NCBI GenBank assembly: GCA_964354365.1
Contig: CAYGZM010000014.1
Location: 1 to 41,067 of the forward strand
Source: CAYGZM01 sp964354365
GTDB lineage: Bacteria; Planctomycetota; Phycisphaerae; Sedimentisphaerales; Anaerobacaceae
Direction: 5' to 3'
DNA: 41,067 nt
Of the stretch, positions 35,236 through 41,067 are shown in pieces. The notes under the pieces were generated by a model. It did no database searches. It had not been told where the DNA came from and saw only the letters and a program-made list of their open reading frames with translations. Both the position numbers and the translations under genes were made by a program. Every line of letters starts with the position of its first letter. Position 1 is the stretch's first letter.

Positions 35236-35444
35236 CCTATGGCCTTCGGCCTTGACGCTGCCAACCGGACACACTCTTGTGCATCAGCAGGTATCAAGAC
35301 AATAGCCTCGATGGGACAAGCTCCAAGTACACGCAGTGCTTGCCGATGCTAGCGGATTCGCGAATCCACTATGTGAGGCTCAACAGATGAGGTTCTACGG
35401 ATTGTGATTAATGTATGCCGTGCAAAGGCATGGGTCTTCAGCGG

Positions 35445-35520
35445 GAGAGAGGAGGGAAATGCTCACAGCCCACCGGAAATTCATTATAGCAAAGAGCCAA
35501 CCAAAGGCAAGAGGCTAATG
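35445..35520. repeat. Dispersed repeat C, copy 2
   Basis: Matches 465-545: GAGAGAGGAGGGAAATGCTC, CAGCCCACCGGAAATTCATT, AAAGAGCCAACC. Nothing coding is supported between 35236 and 35909. Confidence 0.7.
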
Positions 35521-35649
35521 CGACGCCCTTCGCCTTCGCAGGAGCCAGCCGGAAAAGCCTGGCAAATATTTACCAAGAGTTTCTGGGAAGCCGTCTTCGA
35601 GAGGTTTTTCTCCAAGTGAAAACTGTTTTGTTCAGGACGCTACTCGCCA

Positions 35650-35851
35650 GGCAGTACGCGCGACGCAATACGAGCTGCGAAATCATCGTCGGTTGTATCT
35701 TCTCTGCGCGTGCAGGACATCTATAAAGGCCAGTATATTCTCCAATGGGACGTCGCCTTCGACGGCGTGGACCGGGGAGAAGATGTAGCCGCCATACTAC
35801 TGGATACCTGCTTTCGCAGGTATGACAAGGCGGACCGGTCAGTTTGAGTAC
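35650..35851 (-). pseudogene. Dispersed repeat carrying the 3' end of a URO-D-like gene, copy 2
   Basis: Bases 35701-35793, minus strand, translate to YGGYIFSPVHAVEGDVPLEN and the following IL-AFIDVLHAQ, identical in most positions to the end of the intact gene 600 bp downstream. Flanks match those at 3540-3774. The tail ACCTGCTTTCGCAGGT is a hairpin. Confidence 0.78.
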
Positions 35852-35860
35852 GATATTTTG

Positions 35861-35891
35861 TTGACATCATAATGTTATAATGCTAAAATGT
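35861..35891 (+). promoter_or_regulatory. Toxin-antitoxin promoter with triple 8-bp operator repeat
   Basis: -35 TTGACA (35861-35866), 17-bp spacer, -10 TAAAAT (35884-35889). Three contiguous 8-bp direct repeats, CATAATGT, TATAATGC and TAAAATGT, cover 35868-35891, that is the spacer and -10. RHH antitoxins commonly bind such short repeats and repress their own operon. Confidence 0.65.
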
Positions 35892-35909
35892 CGATACTAA
35901 GGTGATAAT

Positions 35910-36143
35910 ATGAAAACTCATACGAAAAGAACAACTGTCTATTTAGATTCGCAACTGCACAAAGCATTGCGTGTCAAGGCGGCGGAAACGGAACATTCTA
36001 TGTCGCAACTCGTTGAAGAGGCCATTAGAGTCTCTCTCGCAGAAGATTCTATTGACCTGACAGCCTTGGAAGACCGCAGGAAAGAGCCAAGCCTTGCGTT
36101 TGAGGATGTTCTAAAGAAGCTCAGGAAGAATGGCAAAATATAA
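35910..36143 (+). CDS. Ribbon-helix-helix antitoxin (CopG-like)
   Basis: A 77-residue DNA-binding antitoxin. The N-terminal strand KRTTVYLDSQLHKALRVKAA and helix (ETEHSMSQLVEEAIRVSL) form the RHH fold; the C-terminal half (DLTALEDRRKEPSLAFEDVL) would wrap the toxin. AAGGTGAT precedes the ATG. It overlaps the toxin gene by 14 bp, so translation is coupled. Confidence 0.9.
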   Translation: MKTHTKRTTVYLDSQLHKALRVKAAETEHSMSQLVEEAIRVSLAEDSIDLTALEDRRKEPSLAFEDVLKKLRKNGKI

Positions 36144-36390
36144 GATAACCATCAAGAAATCCGCCGCCAAAGAGCTCGAAGCCATCCCAACGAAAGATTT
36201 GCGAAGAATCGTCAAGCGCATCGGCTCACTCGCCGACAATCCGCGTCCGCCCGGCTCGCAGAAACTCTCGGCACACCAGGCACACCGCATCCGCCAGGGT
36301 GATTACAGGATCGTCTATTCAATCAACGATGAAAGAGCCCTAATCGACATCGTGAAGATAGGCCACAGAAGAGAGATATATCGTTCCTAA
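36130..36390 (+). CDS. RelE/ParE-family toxin
   Basis: An 86-residue toxin of the RelE/StbE type (YKITIKKSAAKELEAIPTKD ... RIRQGDYRIVYSI ... IVKIGHRREIYRS). Members of the RelE branch cut mRNA on the ribosome; conserved basic residues here are Lys8/Lys9, Arg59, Arg64 and Arg79/Arg80. It is co-translated with the RHH antitoxin. Ribosome-dependent RNase activity is the usual role but a ParE-like gyrase role cannot be excluded. Confidence 0.9.
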   Translation: MAKYKITIKKSAAKELEAIPTKDLRRIVKRIGSLADNPRPPGSQKLSAHQAHRIRQGDYRIVYSINDERALIDIVKIGHRREIYRS

Positions 36391-36400
36391 TCCCGCGCAG

Positions 36401-37417
36401 CTATCGCACTTTATACCCGCCCTGTGCGTGCAGGACATCTATGAATGCGAGCATATTTTCCAGGGGGACGTCGCCTTCGACGGCGTGGGCGGGGGAGAAG
36501 ATGTAGCCGCCGTTCTTGCCGGCCTCGATCAGTTCCGTAGTTGCCTTCTTGACATCCTCAACTGAGCCATAAGGCAGAATCCGCTGGGTCGATAACCCGC
36601 CGTGAAAGGCAAGCCTTCCTTTGTACTTCTTCATAATGCCGAAAATGTCCATAACCTCCGGCTGAAACGGATTAAAGCAGTCCAGCCCGATCTCAATCAA
36701 GTCATCAAAAAGCTCATCCACCTTCCCGCACGAATGAATAAATACGTACTTGCCCGCCTCTCTGACCACCGAGTACATCCTTTGCAGCTCCGGCTTGATA
36801 AACTCCCGCCACAGGCCCGGCCCCATCTGCAAACCTCGCTGCTGACCCCAGTCATCCCCGAAATACACCGCATCGATATCGTACTTCAGGGCCTGCCTGA
36901 CCTGCGCGATATTGTAGTCCGCTATCGACCGCAGAAGCCCCCGCACAAAATCCGGGTGCTCCAAGAAATCCATCAGCAGGTTCTCCATCCCCCGCAGCGT
37001 CCACGCCCGCTCGTAGAGTGAAAACCCAATCTTAAATACCCGCAGACAATCCGCATATCTCGCAAGTCTATCGGGAATATCCTCGAAGAAACGCCTATCC
37101 AGCGGATTCGGCAGCTCATACCCCTTTAGCGTCGGCTCCGCCAAGATGCGCCCCTCAACAATCCCTATATCCTTATCCACGCTGCGGTCCCATACAACTC
37201 CGAACACGTCGCGGAAGCGATCCCGCCCAACATCCTCAAAGAATCCTATGTCACTACCCAACTTGACGAAGTGGTTGTCCAGTACCCGCTCCAAGTCCTC
37301 CTGCCCGAAATGCGCCCGCAGCTTCTGGGCCGCCTCTATCGTGAAGCCGCAATGCCAGGGCACATAGGGGACCTCCCGCCCCTCAATCGCCAGCTTCACG
37401 ACGTCTCTCTTATTCAC
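36401..37417 (-). CDS. Uroporphyrinogen decarboxylase (URO-D)/corrinoid methyltransferase-like protein
   Basis: A 338-residue barrel protein of the URO-D superfamily, closer to the MtaA/CmuA-like methyltransferases than to HemE, because it has the zinc-binding VFIHSCGKVDEL motif of that branch. Other landmarks: YFGDDWGQQRGLQMGPGLW and LAFHGGLSTQRILPYGS. The GTG at 37417 (VNKRDVVKLAIEGREVPYVPW) is preferred to the ATG at 37459, since the extra 14 residues would be encoded by a repeat element. Such proteins often act on methylated substrates with a corrinoid partner; none is adjacent. Its C-terminal segment (residues 300-338) is the source of the two fragments at 3.6 and 35.7 kb. Confidence 0.87.
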   Translation of the reverse strand: MNKRDVVKLAIEGREVPYVPWHCGFTIEAAQKLRAHFGQEDLERVLDNHFVKLGSDIGFFEDVGRDRFRDVFGVVWDRSVDKDIGIVEGRILAEPTLKGYELPNPLDRRFFEDIPDRLARYADCLRVFKIGFSLYERAWTLRGMENLLMDFLEHPDFVRGLLRSIADYNIAQVRQALKYDIDAVYFGDDWGQQRGLQMGPGLWREFIKPELQRMYSVVREAGKYVFIHSCGKVDELFDDLIEIGLDCFNPFQPEVMDIFGIMKKYKGRLAFHGGLSTQRILPYGSVEDVKKATTELIEAGKNGGYIFSPAHAVEGDVPLENMLAFIDVLHAQGGYKVR

Positions 37418-37446
37418 TCTTGCCTCTGCGAAAAAACGCGAACGAC

Positions 37447-37600
37447 TACCGCGTTTCACAAGTACTGCGACTATGAGATTGCCACGCCCGCCTGCGGCGG
37501 GCTCGCAATGACACCTGGAAGTTCCAGATCGTCATTGCGAGGAGCGAAGCGACGAAGCAATCTCATTACCCTGTAGTAGCGAGATCTATGAAACGCGGTA
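37447..37600. mobile_element. TACCGC-family inverted-repeat element, copy 3
   Basis: Ends CTACCGCGTTTCACAAGTAC and (right, reverse complement) GTACCGCGTTTCATAGATC. The core carries GAGATTGCCACGCCCGCC and GTCATTGCGAGGAGCGAAG arms. It lies between the URO-D-like gene and ribD. Confidence 0.68.
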
Positions 37601-37626
37601 CGATGCAGCGGATACTGCCCGCAATC

Positions 37627-38778
37627 TTAGACCACGTTCCCTGTCCCGACACCGATGTCTTTAAGCGCCCCGTCGGTAAGCCCGCTAACGAAAACGTCGT
37701 CGCCAAAGCACTGTGTCCGAACATAGTGCAGGCCAACCGCCTCCGACAATTCGCCGAGCCGACCGGCGATATCCGCGCCGCCGTGCTGCGCCAGTATCTT
37801 AGGAGCAATATAGACGCATATCTCATCGGCAAGCCGCTCTTTCAAAAACGACGCTATCACCGTCGGCCCGCCTTCAACAAGCACCTCCCCAATCCCCCGA
37901 TGCCGCAATTCGTCCAGCAGATGGTGCAAATTTGAAGCCCCGTGCGTATCCGGGTAGCCAACCAATTCCGCACCCTTCTTGATAATCCTGTCCGCAATCC
38001 CCGACTTCTCCAGAATCGTCTCCTGCTTCGTAAAAACCAGCACGGGGCATGTCTTTGTAGTCCTAAGCAGCCGGCTCGTCAGCTTGATCCGCAGGTAACT
38101 ATCCAGAACAATCCTGAGCGGTTTTCTGCCCTTCATCGGCTGCGGAACCAGGTAAGGGTTGTCCGCAAGGACCGTATTGATCCCCACAAGCACCGCCCCC
38201 GCACGACGACGCAGCCGCTGCACATCTTTTCGGCTCAGCTCATTCGAAATCCACTGCTTCTGCTCGCCCTGTGCCCAGGCGACTTTGCCGTCGATACTCT
38301 GGGCCCACTTCAACGTCACCCAGCACCGCCCGGTAGCAGCAAATTTCATAAAAGGAGCATTAAGCAGACGCGCTTCGGTCTCACACAGCCCCGTCTCGAC
38401 CTTGATTCCCGCGCCCCTAAGCTGCTCGATGCCCTTGCCGTTGGAATGTCCCGACGGATCGACCGTCGCAACCACCACGTTTTTAAGACCGGCTGAGATT
38501 ATCGCCGGCACACACGGCCCGGTCTTGCCCTGGTGAGAGCATGGCTCAAGCGTAACGTACATCGTCGCGCCCCGCGGGTTGACCCCGATGTTCTTGCAGT
38601 CCTCCAGCGCGTTTATCTCCGCGTGCGGCCCGCCGAACCTCTTATGCCAGCTCTTCCCGATGATCTGATTGGCCTTTACGATAACGCAGCCAACCGCCGG
38701 ATTCGGCTCAACACTGTCAAGACCCCGCCGAGCCAGCTTCAACGCCATTTGCATATATTTAGTGTCAACATTGTCCAT
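37627..38778 (-). CDS. ribD: Bifunctional riboflavin biosynthesis deaminase/reductase
   Basis: A 383-residue enzyme that deaminates and then reduces the pyrimidine intermediate of riboflavin synthesis. The N-terminal deaminase (residues 1-145) has the zinc motifs GGPHAEINAL and EPCSHQGKTGPC. The C-terminal reductase (from about 150) includes TLKWAQSIDGKVAW, DSYLRIKLTSRLL and EVLVEGGPTVIASFL. Length is usual for RibD. Preceded by TTAGGACG, a weak Shine-Dalgarno. No other rib gene is nearby. Confidence 0.95.
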   Translation of the reverse strand: MDNVDTKYMQMALKLARRGLDSVEPNPAVGCVIVKANQIIGKSWHKRFGGPHAEINALEDCKNIGVNPRGATMYVTLEPCSHQGKTGPCVPAIISAGLKNVVVATVDPSGHSNGKGIEQLRGAGIKVETGLCETEARLLNAPFMKFAATGRCWVTLKWAQSIDGKVAWAQGEQKQWISNELSRKDVQRLRRRAGAVLVGINTVLADNPYLVPQPMKGRKPLRIVLDSYLRIKLTSRLLRTTKTCPVLVFTKQETILEKSGIADRIIKKGAELVGYPDTHGASNLHHLLDELRHRGIGEVLVEGGPTVIASFLKERLADEICVYIAPKILAQHGGADIAGRLGELSEAVGLHYVRTQCFGDDVFVSGLTDGALKDIGVGTGNVV

Positions 38779-38829
38779 CTTATCGCGTCCTAATCCCTTA
38801 CTCTATCGCCCAGTCAATCCTTAAAGACT

Positions 38830-38967
38830 CTAATGCTCTGTTGAAAACCCTGCAAACCGTCATTTCGAGCGAGCCGAGAAATCTGGTTTTTAATAGATTC
38901 CTCGACTTCGGCCCTGTGGGCATCCGCTCGGAATGACCTAACCTTGAACTTTTCAACAGGGCATTAG
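38830..38967. mobile_element. Palindromic element with 18-bp inverted ends, supplying the ligA stop codon
   Basis: Ends CTAATGCTCTGTTGAAAA (38830-38847) and TTTTCAACAGGGCATTAG (38950-38967) are inverted repeats with one mismatch. The core contains GTCATTTCGAGCG and CGCTCGGAATGAC arms. The TAA at 38966-38964 that ends ligA lies inside the right end. Confidence 0.7.
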
Positions 38968-41067
38968 ACGCTCTTAATCATCTTCGTAAACTCCTTCTCG
39001 TCTATCACCCTCACCCCTAATTTCATCGCCTTATCCAGCTTGCTCCCGGCGTTCTCGCCCGCCAGCACAAAGTCCGTCTTCTTGCTCACGCTCGAAGAGG
39101 CCTTCGCCCCCGCCTGCCTGATTGCCTNNNNNNNNNNNNNNNNNNNNNNNNNNNNNNNNNNNNNNNNNNNNNNNNNNNNNNNNNNNNNNNNNNNNNNNNN
39201 NNNNNNNNNNNNNNNNNNNNNNNNNNNTCCGTCTTCTTGCTCACGCTCGAAGAGGCCTTCGCCCCCGCCTGCCTGATTGCCTGCTCGGCCTCCTGGCGCG
39301 TCATACTCTCCAATGTCCCCGTCACGACAATCGTCTTTCCCGCCAGCTTGCCCAACCGCCGGGCCTTCGGCGATTCCGGCTTGACGCCCGCAGCCAAAAG
39401 CTCCTCGATTACCGCCCGATTTTGGGCATCCCGAAAATACTCATAGACGCTTTTAGCCATCGTCGGGCCGGTCTGGTCAATCTCCGCCAGCTCCTCCTGC
39501 CCGGCCGACATAAGGGCATCGAGCGAGCCGAAGTGCTCGGCCAGAATCTGAGCCGACTGCCCGCCAATATGTCGAATTCCCAACCCCGCAACGAGCCGCC
39601 ATAAGGGCCGAGTCTTGCTCGCCTCAATCGCCTTTATGACGTTGGCGGCGCTCTTCTCGGCCATCCGCTCCAGTTCGGCTATCTGACCTTCCTCCAATTT
39701 ATAAAGGTCCGCAAAATTGCCAACAAGACCATTCTCAATCAACTGGTCGATCAGAGCCGGACCCAAGTGCTCGATATCCATCTGCCCCCGCCCGGCGAAA
39801 TACTTCAGCCGTTCCTTTAACTGGCCCAAGCAGCCCGGATTCTTACACCGGATATAGACCCCGTCCTCATCCTTGGCCACCGCAGAGCCGCAGTTGGGGC
39901 ATTTCTTCGGCGCCTTGAAAGCCGCCGCCCCCGCAGGCCTTCGCTCCTTCTTCACCTGCACCACCTGCGGTATTATCTCGCCCGCCTTCTCAATCACCAC
40001 CGTATCGCCCTCGCGCACATCCAGCCGCTTCAATTCGTCGAAGTTATGCAGGCTCGCCCGCTTTACCGTCGTGCCCGCCAGCAGGACAGGCCGCAAATTC
40101 GCCACCGGCGTCAGAATCCCGCTCTTGCCGACCTGAACGTCAATCGACTCAACCACGGTCTCGGCCTGCTCAGCCGCAAACTTATACGAAATGCACCATC
40201 GAGGCGCCCGGCCCGTGGCGCCCAATATGTCACGCTGCTCAAAACTGTTGACCTTTATCACCATCCCGTCAATCTGATAATCCAGCTTCAGCCGCTTGTT
40301 ATCCCACTGCGAGCAAATTTCTATCACCTCGTCGATGTCCCGTGCTCTTAGGATATGCGGGTTGACCGGCAAGCCAAGCTCCTTGAACCGCTCCAAGGCC
40401 TCATAGTGGTCTTCCCCCAACGGTTCGGACATCTGGCCGGTAGCATACGCAAAGAATGAAAGGTTCCTGCCCGCGGTGATTCGCGCATCGAGCAATTTCA
40501 ACGACCCCGCCGCCGCATTTCGCGGATTCGCAAACGTCACCTCACCCGCCTGCGTCCTAAGCCGGTTCAGCTCGACGAAAGACCTCGTCGGCATATAGAC
40601 TTCCCCGCGCACCTCAAGCACTGCAGGGACTCTGCCGCCCAATAACACAAGCGGCACAGCCTTTATCGTCCGCACATTTGCAGTAACATCGTCGCCGACC
40701 CGCCCATCCCCGCGGGTCGCCGCCGTAACGAGCCTGCCATCCTCGTATCGCAGGCTGATGGCCAGCCCGTCTATCTTCAGCTCGACCACATAATCGTATC
40801 CCTGCCCCTCCAATTGCTTGCGAACCCGCTCGTCGAACGCCCTAAGCTCGTCGGCGTTGTACGTATTATCCATACTCAGCATCGCCACGGCGTGCCTGAC
40901 CGTCGCAAAACCCTCCAAAGGCCGGTCCGAGACACGCTGGGTAGGCGAATCCCACACAACGAAATTCGGATTCGCCTCCTCCAGGCCTTTCAACTCAGCA
41001 AAAAGGGTATCGTACTCCCGGTCGCTGATTGCCGGCTGGCTGAGCACGTAGTACAGGTAGTCGTTCT
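38964..41067 (-). CDS. ligA: NAD-dependent DNA ligase (5' end outside the window; scaffold gap is false)
   Basis: Joins nicks during replication and repair. The 5' start lies beyond the right edge, since the frame is open through YYVLSQPAISDREYDTLF. Visible: adenylation motif ELKIDGLAISLRYEDG with the active Lys, OB-fold region, four-Cys zinc finger (CPNCGSAVAKDEDGVYIRC ... CLGQ), helix-hairpin-helix region (GLGIRHIGGQSAQILAEHFG) and a BRCT domain. The 100-N gap (39128-39227) cuts the BRCT domain, but the 55 bases before it are repeated after it. Merging them restores an uninterrupted frame to KMIKSV and the stop at 38966-38964. Confidence 0.94.
39128..39227. other. False scaffold gap (100 N) in ligA
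   Basis: The 55 bases at 39073-39127 are identical to 39228-39282. The two contigs therefore overlap and no sequence is missing. Confidence 0.95.

Noticed and set aside
1..41067. tRNA or rRNA genes
   Set aside because: No T-arm GGTTCGA with a matching cloverleaf and no rRNA core was found; the few GGTTCGA-like matches lie in coding repeats.

Overview
The window looks like part of a metagenome-assembled genome of a planctomycete, most likely class Phycisphaerae. This is inferred from gene content, since there is no rRNA here. The signs are PEP-CTERM-tailed exported proteins, a prepilin-like protein with a C-terminal W-D-G-H signature, a GLUG/dockerin-like giant protein, twin-arginine (Tat) signal peptides on a Gfo/Idh/MocA oxidoreductase and a GH39-type glycosidase, a long B12-dependent ribonucleotide reductase, and a very repeat-rich intergenic fraction. 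Three 100-N scaffold gaps are present: one in uvrC, one in a tandem repeat at 26.1 kb, and one in ligA. The ligA gap is artificial, because the same 55-mer sits on both sides of it.

Layout. 0-3.3 kb: dispersed repeats, a PEP-CTERM propeller protein, a small membrane protein, a glutamine-rich lipoprotein and a divergent membrane protein. 3.3-7.1 kb: nrdJ (minus strand) with two NrdR-like boxes 31 bp apart. 7.5-10.1 kb: uvrC, a CBS-pair protein and a small GspB-like membrane protein. 10.1-15.1 kb: two tandem HAF-repeat PEP-CTERM genes lying between direct repeats of the promoter region of the GH39-type glycosidase that follows. 15.5-16.6 kb: an Mrr-type restriction endonuclease with a PUA/EVE-like N-terminus. 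16.6-19.1 kb: a two-gene minus-strand operon of a clan-A-like glycosidase and a Gfo/Idh/MocA oxidoreductase. 19.7-25.1 kb: a PilT-like ATPase, a coiled-coil zinc-ribbon protein, a second GspB-like protein, a STAS protein, small unknowns and several candidate non-coding RNAs with terminators. 26.4-32.6 kb: a prepilin-like protein, a 1066-residue GLUG protein and a DUF11 lipoprotein. 32.6-35.9 kb: mostly repeats, an IS3 remnant and a split-Soret-like cytochrome. 35.9-41.1 kb: an RHH/RelE toxin-antitoxin pair, a URO-D/corrinoid methyltransferase-like gene, ribD and ligA (5' end outside the window).

How it fits together. Housekeeping genes (nrdJ, uvrC, ribD, ligA, pilT) alternate with accessory surface, carbohydrate and defence genes. 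The strongest unexplained signals are non-coding. (1) A shared promoter box, and in two cases a shared leader, precedes three otherwise unrelated exported-protein genes. (2) A TTGTCC-N17-TATACT promoter with a dyad in its spacer occurs three times around the GH39/HAF/Mrr region. (3) A multi-hairpin minus-strand RNA candidate ends in a terminator at 23.8 kb. (4) There are several families of short non-coding mobile elements with inverted ends, one with a perfect 13-bp target duplication. (5) Two dispersed repeats carry the 3' end of a URO-D gene.
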